Positions 1 to 8,742 are shown, counted from the first letter of the stretch. The stretch is DNA of 64,000 nt from Firmicutes bacterium UBA5774 (GCA_002418625.1 DIEM01000073.1:7121-71120); one strand, 5' to 3'. Notes: generated by a model from the letters alone, not told the origin. Made by a program: numbers and translations.

Positions 1-1
1 G

Positions 2-742
2 TCGAAGATTGTAATAGAAAGAGCAGCCAATAATCAGGTTCGCATTTCAGTATTTACTGCAAAGCCAGGTATGGTTATCGGAAGATCCGGAAACGGCATC
101 GACGAACTGAAAGCTGAAATCGAAAAAATGACAAAAAAGACCGCTGTCATAAACATTCTTGAAATCAGAAGGCCGGAAATGGATGCTCAGCTGTCAGCTG
201 AAAGCATCGCACAGGCCCTTGAAAGAAGGATATCCTTCAGAAGAGCTATGAAACAGGCTATCGGCAGAACGATGAAGGCCGGCGGAAAAGGCGTCAAGGT
301 CCTTGTGGCCGGAAGACTCGGCGGCGCGGAAATCGCCAGAAGCGAGAAATACAGCGAAGGCAATGTTCCGCTGCACACGCTTCGTGCCAATATCGGCTAC
401 GGATTTGCGGAGGCGAACACGACTTACGGCAAGATCGGCGTCAAAGTCTGGTTGAATCACGGCGAGATCCTGACAAAAGGTCTCATGCCTGCCATTCCTG
501 AAGAGACTGGGGCAAAATCCGGCGACGGCAGAAAAGGCGACAGATACGACAAAAGAAGGCCGGATGACAGGCCGAGGAACGACAGGCCGAGAAACGACAG
601 ATCAAGAGGCCCGAGAGGCGAAGTGAAGCCGGAAGAGAAGAGAGCCGAATCTCCAAGGAGACCGAAGGCTCCCGCTGCCAAAGCAGAAGCTCCGAAAGCA
701 GAAGCTCCGAAAACGGAAACCGTTTCCGCCGACAAAGAATAG
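2..742 (+). CDS. rpsC: 30S ribosomal protein S3 (5' end missing)
   Basis: The frame is open from base 2, so the N-terminal part lies outside the window. S3 sits at the mRNA entry channel of the 30S subunit. The visible part begins inside the KH domain (SKIVIERAANNQ, then KPGMVIGRSG with the KH loop) and continues through the S3 C-terminal domain to the usual end of the family (GVKVWLNHGEIL, about residue 160 of the visible part). After that comes an extra tail of roughly 80 residues, rich in R, D, P, K, A and E, with tandem RPRND and KAEAP units. Bacillus-type S3 proteins usually stop where this tail begins. First gene of the ribosomal run rpsC-rplP-rpmC-rpsQ. Confidence 0.97.
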   Translation, partial: SKIVIERAANNQVRISVFTAKPGMVIGRSGNGIDELKAEIEKMTKKTAVINILEIRRPEMDAQLSAESIAQALERRISFRRAMKQAIGRTMKAGGKGVKVLVAGRLGGAEIARSEKYSEGNVPLHTLRANIGYGFAEANTTYGKIGVKVWLNHGEILTKGLMPAIPEETGAKSGDGRKGDRYDKRRPDDRPRNDRPRNDRSRGPRGEVKPEEKRAESPRRPKAPAAKAEAPKAEAPKTETVSADKE

Positions 743-786
743 CACTGGAATCGACAGATTGTAGACAAGGAAGGAGGAAGATAGCG

Positions 787-1218
787 ATGTTAATGCCAAA
801 AAGAGTTAAACGTCGTAGAGTCCATAGAGGAAGAATGAAGGGCATCGCAACCAAAGGCAACACCGTCACATACGGAGAGTATGGCCTGGTAGCGCTTGAA
901 TGCGGTTGGATCACTTCAAATCAGATAGAATCCGCCCGTATCGCGATGACGAGATCCATAAGAAGAGGTGGAAAAGTCTTTATTAAAATTTTCCCGCACA
1001 AGTCAGTCACCAAAAAACCGGCTGAAGTCCGAATGGGTTCCGGTAAAGGTGCTCCGGAGTATTGGGTCGCCGTTGTGAAGCCGGGCAGAGTCATGTTCGA
1101 GCTCGAAGGCGTTCCGGAAGACAAGGCAAGAGAAGCTATGAGACTTGCACAGCACAAGCTCCCTGTAAAGACCAAATTCGTGGTCAAGAGTGAGATGGCA
1201 GAGGGTGGTGAAGCGTAA
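787..1218 (+). CDS. rplP: 50S ribosomal protein L16
   Basis: 143 residues, the usual L16 length, starting MLMPKRVKRRRVHRGRMKG, a highly conserved L16 N-terminus. L16 helps position the CCA end of tRNA in the 50S A and P sites. The start is supported by a GGAAGGAGGAAG ribosome site 5-15 bases upstream. The stop codon shares a base with the rpmC start (TAATG), so translation is likely coupled. Confidence 0.98.
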   Translation: MLMPKRVKRRRVHRGRMKGIATKGNTVTYGEYGLVALECGWITSNQIESARIAMTRSIRRGGKVFIKIFPHKSVTKKPAEVRMGSGKGAPEYWVAVVKPGRVMFELEGVPEDKAREAMRLAQHKLPVKTKFVVKSEMAEGGEA

Positions 1219-1421
1219 TGGAATTAAAGAAAATGAGAGATATGACGGAAGCTGAATTGAATAACGAGCTTAAAAAATTGAAGAACGAGTTATTCAACCT
1301 GAGGTTCCAGCATGTGACCGGACAGCTTGAAAACCCGATCAAAATGAGAGACGTAAAGAAAGAAATCGCGCGCGTTAAAACGATCATCAGAGAAAAAGAG
1401 CTGAAGAAGGCTCAAGTTTAA
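1218..1421 (+). CDS. rpmC: 50S ribosomal protein L29
   Basis: 67 residues with the typical two-helix coiled hairpin of L29 (MRDMTEAELNNELKKLKNEL, then the VKKEIARVKTIIREKE helix). L29 lies near the exit tunnel of the 50S subunit, where trigger factor and SRP dock. The start overlaps the rplP stop by one base; its position between L16 and S17 is the standard gene order. Confidence 0.97.
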   Translation: MELKKMRDMTEAELNNELKKLKNELFNLRFQHVTGQLENPIKMRDVKKEIARVKTIIREKELKKAQV

Positions 1422-1439
1422 CCGAAAGGAGGGTGTGAC

Positions 1440-1697
1440 ATGTTAGACAGAAACAGAAGAAAGACAAAGGTTGGCATGGTTGTCAGCGACAAGATGGATA
1501 AAACGATCACCGTTGCTGTTGAAGACTTCGTAAGGCATTCTCTTTATGGTAAAGCCGTTAAGAGAACAAATAAATTCAAGGCTCACGATGAAAACAACGA
1601 GTGCAATACCGGAGATAAAGTAAGAATCATGGAAACAAGGCCTCTGAGCAAAGACAAAAGATGGAGACTTGTCAACATTATCGAGAAAGTTAAATAA
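1440..1697 (+). CDS. rpsQ: 30S ribosomal protein S17
   Basis: 85 residues with an OB-fold S17 sequence: RKTKVGMVVSDKMDKTITVAV at the start and the ETRPLSKDKRWRLVNIIEK end typical of the family. S17 is a primary 16S rRNA binder. A GAAAGGAGGGTGTGAC ribosome site directly precedes the ATG. Confidence 0.97.
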   Translation: MLDRNRRKTKVGMVVSDKMDKTITVAVEDFVRHSLYGKAVKRTNKFKAHDENNECNTGDKVRIMETRPLSKDKRWRLVNIIEKVK

Positions 1698-1724
1698 AAT
1701 CGTATCTGAAAGGAGGCACCAATA

Positions 1725-2093
1725 ATGATTCAGCCGGAAACCAGATTAAAAGTAGCTGATAATTCAGGCGCTAAAGAAGTATTGTGTATTCGTGTATTGG
1801 GCGGAACAAGCCGTAAATACGCAAATATCGGAGATATAATCGTATGTGCCGTCAAAGATGCGACACCAGGCGGTGTTGTCAAAAAAGGCGACGTTGTCAA
1901 GGCGGTCGTTGTCAGATCCAAGCACGGTATGAGAAGAGTTGACGGCAGCTATGTGAAATTCGACCAGAACGCAGCTGTTATCATCAAAGAAGATAAAAAC
2001 CCTGTCGGAACACGTATATTCGGGCCTGTCGCGAGGGAGCTCAGAGACAAGAGCTTCATGAAAATCGTGTCATTGGCACCGGAAGTACTTTAA
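1725..2093 (+). CDS. rplN: 50S ribosomal protein L14
   Basis: 122 residues, full length for L14, starting MIQPETRLKVADNSGAKEV, which is nearly invariant in bacteria. L14 is at the subunit interface and is the docking site of the silencing factor RsfS. Preceded by AAAGGAGGCACC. Standard spc-operon position after rpsQ. Confidence 0.98.
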   Translation: MIQPETRLKVADNSGAKEVLCIRVLGGTSRKYANIGDIIVCAVKDATPGGVVKKGDVVKAVVVRSKHGMRRVDGSYVKFDQNAAVIIKEDKNPVGTRIFGPVARELRDKSFMKIVSLAPEVL

Positions 2094-2105
2094 GGGGGTG
2101 TTGTA

Positions 2106-2411
2106 ATGCATATTAAAAAAGATGATACAGTAGTTGTCATAGCCGGAAAAGACAAAGGCAAAAAAGGCAAAGTGCTGAAAGTGATGCCCAAAGACGATAA
2201 AGTGATCGTTGAAGGGATCAATATCCAGACCAAGCATCAGAAGCAGACAAAAAAGGTAGCCAGCGAGATCAAGCATCAGGAAGGACCTGTACATGTTTCA
2301 AATGTAATGTTCTGGGACGCAAAAGCCAAGGCACCTACAAGGATCGGCTTCAAATTGGAAAACGGAACCAAAAAAAGAGTATCGAAGAAAACAGGACAGG
2401 TATTGGAATAA
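2106..2411 (+). CDS. rplX: 50S ribosomal protein L24
   Basis: 101 residues with an N-terminal KOW motif (DTVVVIAGKDKGKKGKVLKV), the hallmark of L24, an assembly initiator of the 50S subunit. It lies 12 bases after rplN with a GGGGGTG ribosome site. Confidence 0.97.
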   Translation: MHIKKDDTVVVIAGKDKGKKGKVLKVMPKDDKVIVEGINIQTKHQKQTKKVASEIKHQEGPVHVSNVMFWDAKAKAPTRIGFKLENGTKKRVSKKTGQVLE

Positions 2412-2435
2412 TAAGCTTGAAAGGAGGGAATCAAC

Positions 2436-2978
2436 TTGGCAGCCAGACTGAAAGAAATGTATAAAGATGTCGTATTTAAAGGATTAATGGAAAAATTTAA
2501 ATATAAGAATGTTATGGAAGTGCCAAAGCTCACGAAAGTCACGATAAACATGGGACTTGGTGACGCGAAGGACAACGCCAAACTGATGGAAACAGCAGTC
2601 GAAGAACTGGCGATCATAAGCGGCCAGAGGCCGGTCGTCACAAAAGCGAAAAAATCAGTTGCGAATTTCAAGGTAAGACAGGGAATGCCTGTTGGCGCGA
2701 AAGTCACTTTGCGAGGAGACAATATGTATGAATTTGTTGACAAATTCTTCAACATTTCTCTTCCCAGAGTAAGAGACTTCAAAGGCGTGAACAATAATTC
2801 CTTTGACGGCAGGGGAAATTTCGCTATGGGAATCAAGGATCAGCTGATATTCCCAGAAATCAACTATGACAAGGTTGATAAAATAAAAGGAATGGATATC
2901 ATATTTACAACAACGGCTAAGACGGATGAGGAAGCCCATGCGCTTCTTGAACTTCTCGGAATGCCGTTTGCGAAATAG
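2436..2978 (+). CDS. rplE: 50S ribosomal protein L5
   Basis: 180 residues, full L5 length. L5 binds 5S rRNA and contacts the P-site tRNA. Recognised from LKEMYKDVVFKGLMEKF at the start, the KAKKSVANFKVRQGMPVGAK core and the IIFTTTAKTDEEAHALLELL end. Translation appears to begin at TTG (2436): the AAAGGAGGG site at 2420-2428 is correctly spaced for it and no ATG or GTG is better placed. Confidence 0.96.
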   Translation: MAARLKEMYKDVVFKGLMEKFKYKNVMEVPKLTKVTINMGLGDAKDNAKLMETAVEELAIISGQRPVVTKAKKSVANFKVRQGMPVGAKVTLRGDNMYEFVDKFFNISLPRVRDFKGVNNNSFDGRGNFAMGIKDQLIFPEINYDKVDKIKGMDIIFTTTAKTDEEAHALLELLGMPFAK

Positions 2979-2989
2979 GAGGGAGAAAC

Positions 2990-3175
2990 ATGGCAAAGAC
3001 ATCTCTCAAGGTAAAACAGTCGAGACCGGCGAAATTTTCATCAAGGGCATACACCAGATGCAGGATCTGCGGACGGCCGCATGCGTACCTTAGAAAATTC
3101 GGCATATGTCGTATCTGTTTCAGAGAACTGGCATACAAGGGCGAGATCCCCGGCGTGAGAAAAGCCAGCTGGTAA
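2990..3175 (+). CDS. rpsZ: 30S ribosomal protein S14, zinc-binding short form
   Basis: 61 residues: the short, C+ version of S14 with two CxxC pairs (CRICG and CRICF) that hold a zinc ion. This form is typical of Gram-positive bacteria; a zinc-free longer paralogue, where present, is usually encoded elsewhere under zinc control. Located between rplE and rpsH, the normal spc-operon site. Preceded by GGAGGGAGAAAC. Confidence 0.97.
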   Translation: MAKTSLKVKQSRPAKFSSRAYTRCRICGRPHAYLRKFGICRICFRELAYKGEIPGVRKASW

Positions 3176-3206
3176 ACTTTAAATAGAAGGAAGGAGGTAC
3201 TGTACC

Positions 3207-3605
3207 ATGACAATGACAGATCCTATAGCAGATATGCTTACGAGAATAAGAAATGCCAATACTGTAGGACATGCAACCGTAGATCTTCCAGCGTCCAAAA
3301 TGAAGAAATCCATTGCGGAGATCATGCGTGACGAGGGTTATATTAAAGGGTACGATGTAATAGAAGACGGCAAGCAGGGCATCATTAGAATTCAGATGAA
3401 ATATGGTGCCGACAAGGAAAAAGTAATAAGCGGAATCAAAAGGATTTCAAAGCCCGGCCTTAAGGTCTACGCCAAAAGGGATGCGGTCCCCAAAGTCCTT
3501 GGCGGACTTGGAATCGCCATCGTCTCGACATCGCACGGCATCGTGAGCGATAAAGAGGCAAGGAAACTCGGCGTCGGCGGCGAAGTTATCTGCTACATTT
3601 GGTAA
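3207..3605 (+). CDS. rpsH: 30S ribosomal protein S8
   Basis: 132 residues, with the conserved TDPIADMLTRIRNA start and the C-terminal STSHGIVSDKEARKLGVGGE region that binds helix 21 of 16S rRNA. S8 is a primary assembly protein. The ATG at 3207 follows AAGGAGG; a second ATG two codons later gives the more usual MTDP start, so the first two residues are uncertain. Confidence 0.97.
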   Translation: MTMTDPIADMLTRIRNANTVGHATVDLPASKMKKSIAEIMRDEGYIKGYDVIEDGKQGIIRIQMKYGADKEKVISGIKRISKPGLKVYAKRDAVPKVLGGLGIAIVSTSHGIVSDKEARKLGVGGEVICYIW

Positions 3606-3632
3606 CAAGATAAGGAAATAGGAGGTACAGCA

Positions 3633-4175
3633 ATGTCAAGAATTGGTAGACTGCCTATCTCTCTTCCTGCGGGTGTCGAGGTTAAAATCAGTGACAGCAA
3701 TCTTGTTACTGTTAAAGGACCAAAAGGAGAGCTCCAGGAGCAGATCGGCAAACTTATAAAAGTTAAGACAGATGACGGCACTTTATCCGTCACCAGAGAT
3801 TCAGACGACAAGGATTCAAGATCGGCCCACGGCCTGAGCCGCACGCTGATCAACAATATGGTGACAGGCGTAACGAATGGTTTTGAAAAAAAGCTTCAGC
3901 TTGTCGGCGTCGGCTACAAAGCCGAAAAGAAAGGCAATGTTCTGGTAATGAACCTGGGATATTCACATCCTATAGAAATGCCTGATCCTGCTGGCATCAC
4001 AACTGAAGTCACTTCCCCGACTGAGATCATCGTCAAGGGCATCAGCAAGGAACTTGTTGGCAACCATGCGGCGAACATCAGGAAGCAGAGACCGCCGGAG
4101 CCGTATAAGGGCAAGGGCGTCAAGTATTCTGACGAAGTGATTCTTAGAAAAGAAGGAAAAACAGGTAAGAAATAG
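3633..4175 (+). CDS. rplF: 50S ribosomal protein L6
   Basis: 180 residues, full length, with the duplicated L6 fold: MSRIGRLPISLPAGVEVKI at the N-terminus and the RKQRPPEPYKGKGVKY signature near the C-terminus. L6 sits close to the sarcin-ricin loop and the factor-binding site. Preceded by AGGAGGTACAGCA. Confidence 0.98.
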   Translation: MSRIGRLPISLPAGVEVKISDSNLVTVKGPKGELQEQIGKLIKVKTDDGTLSVTRDSDDKDSRSAHGLSRTLINNMVTGVTNGFEKKLQLVGVGYKAEKKGNVLVMNLGYSHPIEMPDPAGITTEVTSPTEIIVKGISKELVGNHAANIRKQRPPEPYKGKGVKYSDEVILRKEGKTGKK

Positions 4176-4193
4176 TAGGAAGGAGTGAATAAA

Positions 4194-4559
4194 ATGGCAG
4201 GTGAAAGCAAAAATGAAAAGCGTCTGGCAAGGCATGCCAGAGTCAGAAAGAATATGTCTGGAACTCCTGAAAAACCGAGACTCTGCGTTTTCAGAAGCCT
4301 GAAAAACATATACGCGCAGATCATTGATGATACGACCGGAAACACACTTGCGGCAGCATCCACGCTGGACAAGGAAATTCGCGAGAAATTTTCTTACGGC
4401 GGCAACAAGGAAGCGGCCAAGGTGGTCGGCGAGCAGCTTGCGAAGAAAGCCCTTGCAAAGGGTATCGAAACAGTTGCCTTCGACAGAGGCGGATGCTTAT
4501 ATCACGGAAGAGTAAAAGAACTGGCTGATGGAGCACGTGAAGCCGGTCTGAAATTCTAA
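4194..4559 (+). CDS. rplR: 50S ribosomal protein L18
   Basis: 121 residues. L18 brings 5S rRNA into the 50S subunit together with L5. Recognised by RLARHARVRKNMSG, RLCVFRSLKNIYAQIIDD and the AFDRGGCLYHGRVKELADGA end. The ATG at 4194 is chosen over an in-frame GTG at 4185 because the GGAAGGAG site (4178-4185) would overlap the GTG but is correctly spaced for the ATG. Confidence 0.97.
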   Translation: MAGESKNEKRLARHARVRKNMSGTPEKPRLCVFRSLKNIYAQIIDDTTGNTLAAASTLDKEIREKFSYGGNKEAAKVVGEQLAKKALAKGIETVAFDRGGCLYHGRVKELADGAREAGLKF

Positions 4560-4576
4560 CAGGAGGAGGAAAACGA

Positions 4577-5083
4577 ATGCGACATAATATGATTGATGCA
4601 TCCAAGCTTGATCTGAGAGAATCCATCGTGAATATCAGACGTGTTGCCAAGGTCGTAAAAGGCGGAAGAAACTTCAGATTCAGTGTTTCTGTCGTCGTTG
4701 GAGACGGCGAAGGCCATGTCGGCGTTGGACTCGGTAAAGCTCAGGAAATCCCTGAAGCTGTCAGAAAAGCCATTGAAGATGCAAAAAAGAATTTGATCCA
4801 TGTTCCAACCGTTGGAACGACAATACCGCATAGAGCCCTTGGAGTATTCGGCGCTGGACAGGTCTTGATCATGCCGGCTGCCGAAGGTACCGGAGTAATC
4901 GCCGGAAGCTCAGTCAGGACTGTTCTGGAATTGGCCGGAGTTAAGGATGTCAGGGCAAAATCCATCGGATCGAACAATTCCGGGAATATGGCCTATGCAA
5001 CCATCGAAGGACTCAGAGGCCTCAAAACAGTTGAACAAATTTCCAAACTGAGGGGCAAAACCAAGGAAGAAATCTTAGGATAA
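4577..5083 (+). CDS. rpsE: 30S ribosomal protein S5
   Basis: 168 residues with the S5 double-stranded RNA-binding N-terminal domain (ESIVNIRRVAKVVKGGRNF) and the GTTIPHRALGVFGAGQVLIM linker typical of S5. S5 affects decoding fidelity and mRNA helicase activity of the 30S subunit. Preceded by AGGAGGAGG, 17 bases after rplR. Confidence 0.98.
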   Translation: MRHNMIDASKLDLRESIVNIRRVAKVVKGGRNFRFSVSVVVGDGEGHVGVGLGKAQEIPEAVRKAIEDAKKNLIHVPTVGTTIPHRALGVFGAGQVLIMPAAEGTGVIAGSSVRTVLELAGVKDVRAKSIGSNNSGNMAYATIEGLRGLKTVEQISKLRGKTKEEILG

Positions 5084-5095
5084 GGAGGGATAGCC

Positions 5096-5290
5096 GTGAC
5101 TGCAAATAATGAAAGAACATTGGGAATCACTTTGGTAAAGAGTGTGATCGGCGCTTCTCCCGCCCAGAGAAAGGTCGTTGAAGCGTTAGGCTTGAGAAGG
5201 ATCAGACAAACGGTTTTACAGCCTGACAATCCGCAGATCCGCGGATCTATTGACAAAATACAACATCTTGTACAAGTTCAAGAACTTTAA
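5096..5290 (+). CDS. rpmD: 50S ribosomal protein L30
   Basis: 64 residues with the short bacterial L30 fold (RTLGITLVKSVIGASPAQRK, then the LGLRRIRQTV helix). Translation begins at GTG (5096) after AAGGAGGGATAGCC. Standard position between rpsE and rplO. Confidence 0.96.
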   Translation: MTANNERTLGITLVKSVIGASPAQRKVVEALGLRRIRQTVLQPDNPQIRGSIDKIQHLVQVQEL

Positions 5291-5308
5291 GATTGGAGGT
5301 GTTAGGAT

Positions 5309-5749
5309 ATGAAACTGCATGAATTGAGAGCTGCGGAAGGTTCGACCTCAAAACCGAAGCGCAAAGGCAGAGGAACAGGTTCCGGTAACGGAAAAGATGC
5401 CGGACGTGGTATGAACGGTCAGAATTCAAGGAGCGGCGGCGGTACAAGGCTCGGCTTCGAAGGCGGGCAGATGCCGTTATATAGAAGGATCCCGAAAAGA
5501 GGATTCACCAATATATTCAAAAAAGAATGGACCATTTTCAATGTCGATGATTTCAACGCGTTTGAAAATGGAGCTGTTGTGACCCCTGAGCTGCTGGCCG
5601 AAAAAGGCATGGCAAAACAGGTCAAGGATGGGATCAAGGTTCTTGGCGAGGGAAAACTCGAAAAGAGCGTTACCATCAAGGCGCACAAATTCAGCAAAAC
5701 TGCGATCGAAAAGATCGAATCTGCCGGAGGAAAGGCAGAGGTGATCTAA
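5309..5749 (+). CDS. rplO: 50S ribosomal protein L15
   Basis: 146 residues. The glycine- and arginine-rich N-terminal extension (KRKGRGTGSGNGKDAGRG, FEGGQMPLYRRIPKRGF) that threads into 23S rRNA is clear, followed by the globular domain ending AIEKIESAGGKAEVI. The next gene, secY, begins 2 bases after the stop, so the two are probably translationally coupled. Confidence 0.97.
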   Translation: MKLHELRAAEGSTSKPKRKGRGTGSGNGKDAGRGMNGQNSRSGGGTRLGFEGGQMPLYRRIPKRGFTNIFKKEWTIFNVDDFNAFENGAVVTPELLAEKGMAKQVKDGIKVLGEGKLEKSVTIKAHKFSKTAIEKIESAGGKAEVI

Positions 5750-5750
5750 T

Positions 5751-7034
5751 ATGAGCATGATTAAGACCATAGCCCATGCATGGAAGATCCCTGATATCAG
5801 GAAAAAAATGGTTTTCACGCTTTTAATGCTTCTGGTCTTCCGATTAGGCTCGAACATCCCCGTGCCGGGGATCGACAGGGCGGTTTTGGGCCAACTGTTC
5901 GATTCCAGCTCGGCCGGTGTGTTCGGATTGATGAACATGTTCTCGGGAGGTGCTTTCGCAAACTTCACATTGTTTGCCCTGAGCATCACTCCCTATGTAA
6001 CGGCGACGATCATATTCCAGCTGCTTGCCATTGCGATACCAAGCCTTGAGGCTCTCGCAAGGGAAGGCACTGAAGGGAAAAAGAAAATTGCTCAGTACAC
6101 CAGATATCTCACAGTCATTCTGGCCTTCATACAGGCCATCGGGCTTTCCGTGGGATTGTTCAGGGGCGCGCTGATCAGCACGGACTTATTCTCGATCACA
6201 GTCATCGTCCTGGCCTTGTCGGCAGGCACAGCCTTCCTGATGTGGCTTGGAGAACAGATCAACGAAAACGGTATCGGCAATGGCATCTCGCTGATCATCT
6301 TCGCGGGAATCATATCGAGCGTTCCGGGCGGCGTCGCGCAGACGCTGGTCAAATACCAGGCCGGAGAAGTGTCACTGATATCCATATTACTGTTCATGGT
6401 GTTCGCGGTCATCGTTATCGTGGGCATCGTCCTGATCCAGCAGGGATCGAGAAAGATCCCGGTGCAATATGCCAAGAGAGTCGTCGGCAGAAAGATGTAC
6501 GGCGGACAGAGCACGCATATACCTATGAAAGTCAACCAGGCAGGCGTAATACCTGTTATTTTCGCTATATCGCTGCTTCAGTTTCCGATCACGATCACGT
6601 ATTTTTGGCCGAACACGGGTTTTTCCGCATTCATCAATAAATATCTGACCAGCAGCGGTGACCCGGGATTTTGGATCTATGGACTATTCAATATTATGCT
6701 GATCATGTTTTTCACGTATTTTTATACCGCGGTCACTTTCAATCCTATGGAAGTCGCCAACAACATGAAGAACAACGGCGGCTTTGTTCCGGGCATACGC
6801 CCAGGCAGGCCCACCGTGGATTATTTGACAAAGGTCATGACAAGGATCACATTTGTCGGAGCTGTATTCCTTGCGGTCATAGCGACGCTGCCGCTTTTGC
6901 TGCAGCAGTTCACCGCACTCCAGATTGGATTCGGGGGAACTTCGCTGCTCATCGTAGTCGGCGTTGGACTGGATACAATGAAACAGCTTGAAGCGCAAAT
7001 GGTGATGCGAAATTACCAAGGGTTCTTGAAATAA
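5751..7034 (+). CDS. secY: Preprotein translocase channel subunit SecY
   Basis: 427 residues with ten predicted membrane segments. SecY forms the channel through which unfolded proteins cross or enter the membrane, with SecE, SecG and the SecA motor. Typical features: the KMVFTLLMLLVFRLGSNIPV first segment, FRLGS..PVPGID, the plug region FGLMNMFSGGA, and the cytoplasmic loops near GGFVPGIRPG that contact SecA and ribosomes. No Shine-Dalgarno separates it clearly from rplO, in keeping with coupled translation. Confidence 0.98.
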   Translation: MSMIKTIAHAWKIPDIRKKMVFTLLMLLVFRLGSNIPVPGIDRAVLGQLFDSSSAGVFGLMNMFSGGAFANFTLFALSITPYVTATIIFQLLAIAIPSLEALAREGTEGKKKIAQYTRYLTVILAFIQAIGLSVGLFRGALISTDLFSITVIVLALSAGTAFLMWLGEQINENGIGNGISLIIFAGIISSVPGGVAQTLVKYQAGEVSLISILLFMVFAVIVIVGIVLIQQGSRKIPVQYAKRVVGRKMYGGQSTHIPMKVNQAGVIPVIFAISLLQFPITITYFWPNTGFSAFINKYLTSSGDPGFWIYGLFNIMLIMFFTYFYTAVTFNPMEVANNMKNNGGFVPGIRPGRPTVDYLTKVMTRITFVGAVFLAVIATLPLLLQQFTALQIGFGGTSLLIVVGVGLDTMKQLEAQMVMRNYQGFLK

Positions 7035-7045
7035 GGAGGTTCGAT

Positions 7046-7696
7046 ATGGTTAGGCTGATTTTACTGGGCCCGCAGGGTGCCGGTAAAGGAACTCAGGCAG
7101 GAAAGATTTCTGAAAAGTACAAGATTCCGGCGATTTCGACAGGAGACATGTTCAGAGAACACGTAAAAAACGGGACTCCATTCGGGAAGCAGGCGCTGAA
7201 GTATATGGACAAAGGCGAACTTGTACCGGATGAACTGGTCATTGCGATGGTAGAGCATCGGCTTGAAGAGGAAGACTGTAAAAATGGATTCCTGCTTGAC
7301 GGCTTTCCAAGGACTGTTTATCAGGCGGTTCAGTTCGACACATACCTGAGTGGCAAGGAACTTACCATAGATAAAGTGATCAATATTGACCTGGATAAGG
7401 CAGTGCTTATTGAAAGAACCGTGGGGCGCAGAGTCTGTCCTGTATGCAAGGCCAACTATCATATCAAGTACAATCCTTCAAAAGTGGAGGGCATATGCGA
7501 CGTCTGCGGCAATAAAACGATCCAGAGGCCTGACGATCAGGAAGAGACGGTTCTGAAAAGGACGGAAGTCTATATGACGAAAACTCAGCCTCTGGTAGAC
7601 TATTATAAAAGCAAGGGTATCCTCGCAGTGATCGACGGCCAGCAGCAGATGGAGAAAGTCTATCAGGATATCGTCGAAGCTTTGGGAGATATTTAA
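7046..7696 (+). CDS. adk: Adenylate kinase, zinc-lid type
   Basis: 216 residues. Converts ATP + AMP to two ADP in the cytoplasm. P-loop GPQGAGKGT near residue 7, the STGDMFR and LLDGFPRT AMP-site motifs, and a long lid carrying four cysteines as two CxxC pairs (CPVC and CDVC), which bind structural zinc in Gram-positive enzymes. Immediately after secY and abutting map, the standard secY-adk-map order. Confidence 0.98.
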   Translation: MVRLILLGPQGAGKGTQAGKISEKYKIPAISTGDMFREHVKNGTPFGKQALKYMDKGELVPDELVIAMVEHRLEEEDCKNGFLLDGFPRTVYQAVQFDTYLSGKELTIDKVINIDLDKAVLIERTVGRRVCPVCKANYHIKYNPSKVEGICDVCGNKTIQRPDDQEETVLKRTEVYMTKTQPLVDYYKSKGILAVIDGQQQMEKVYQDIVEALGDI

Positions 7697-8440
7697 ATGA
7701 TCATTATTAAATCAATAGCTGAAATCGAGATCATGAAAGAATGCGGGCAAGTGACTGCCGGCATCCTGAAAAGGCTGTCCGGCATCATCGAACCGGGCAT
7801 TACGACGAGGGAAATCGACGCATATGTCGAGGCGGAGATACTGAAAAGCAAGATGATCCCGGCTTTCAAGGGATACAGCGGATATCCCGCTGCCACCTGT
7901 GTTTCGGTCAATGAACAGATCGTGCACGGGATCCCCTCCGACAGGAAGATCGCCGGCGGTGATATTGTCAGCATCGATGTGGGGTGTATCTATAAAGGAT
8001 ATTATAGCGATGCTGCGAGAACTTATCCGGCGGGAGTGATTTCAGAAGCAGCCGCGAAGCTGATCAAGGCTACGGAGGAAAGCTTTTTCGAAGGCTTGAA
8101 GTACTGTCGGGTCGGAAGCAGGCTATCGGACATATCCTCGGCAGTACAAGCCCGGGCGGAAGCTGATGGTTTCTCGGTTGTGAGGGATTTTGTCGGACAC
8201 GGGATCGGACGGGCCATGCACGAAGAACCGCAGATCCCGAATTTCGGGCCGCCGGGCAGGGGCCCGAGACTGGCGAGCGGCATGGTGTTCGCCATAGAGC
8301 CGATGGTCAATCAGGGCACGTATGACATCAGAGTGCTTGAAGATAATTGGACCGCCGTAACATTGGACGGAAAATTGTCCGCCCATTATGAAAATACCGT
8401 GGCGATCACGGACGGTGAGCCGGAGATCCTGACATTGTAG
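7697..8440 (+). CDS. map: Methionine aminopeptidase, type I
   Basis: 247 residues, pita-bread fold enzyme that removes the initiator methionine. Metal ligands of the family are visible: the DVGC and DAART Asp residues, the GHGIGRAMHEEPQIPNFG His stretch and the FAIEPM Glu, with a last Glu near HYENTVAIT. The ATG follows the adk stop directly, so it depends on coupling or a site inside adk. Confidence 0.97.
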   Translation: MIIIKSIAEIEIMKECGQVTAGILKRLSGIIEPGITTREIDAYVEAEILKSKMIPAFKGYSGYPAATCVSVNEQIVHGIPSDRKIAGGDIVSIDVGCIYKGYYSDAARTYPAGVISEAAAKLIKATEESFFEGLKYCRVGSRLSDISSAVQARAEADGFSVVRDFVGHGIGRAMHEEPQIPNFGPPGRGPRLASGMVFAIEPMVNQGTYDIRVLEDNWTAVTLDGKLSAHYENTVAITDGEPEILTL

Positions 8441-8451
8441 AGGTGATTATG

Positions 8452-8742
8452 ATGGAAACGACAGGAGAATTGTGCCTGGGACAGATCGTAAGCTCTAAAG
8501 CAGGCAGGGACAAGGACAAGGTGTTTGCAGTCGTTGATATTATCGATGACAAATATGTCCTGATAGCGGACGGAGACCTGAGAAGGATCGAACGGCCGAA
8601 AAAAAAGAAAGTCAAGCATCTGCAGAAATTTAATACAGTCAACGATGATTTAAGAAAAAAATTGGAGTCCGGCGAGAAGATCGAAAATATCGAATTGCAG
8701 AAAGATCTCGAAAAGTCAGGCATTATCTGGTTAAAGATTTAA
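8452..8742 (+). CDS. KOW-domain RNA-binding protein (L14e/YlxQ-region type)
   Basis: About 96 residues. The N-terminal half is a KOW-like strand-rich domain (CLGQIVSSKAGRDKDKVFAV) resembling eukaryotic/archaeal L14e, followed by a lysine-rich segment (RPKKKKVKHLQKF) and an acidic helical tail. Such genes occur between map and infA in many Clostridia; the exact role is not established, probably ribosome or RNA binding. Three in-frame starts exist (GTG 8443, ATG 8449, ATG 8452); the last is best spaced from the GAGGTG site that overlaps the GTG. Confidence 0.85.
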   Translation: METTGELCLGQIVSSKAGRDKDKVFAVVDIIDDKYVLIADGDLRRIERPKKKKVKHLQKFNTVNDDLRKKLESGEKIENIELQKDLEKSGIIWLKI

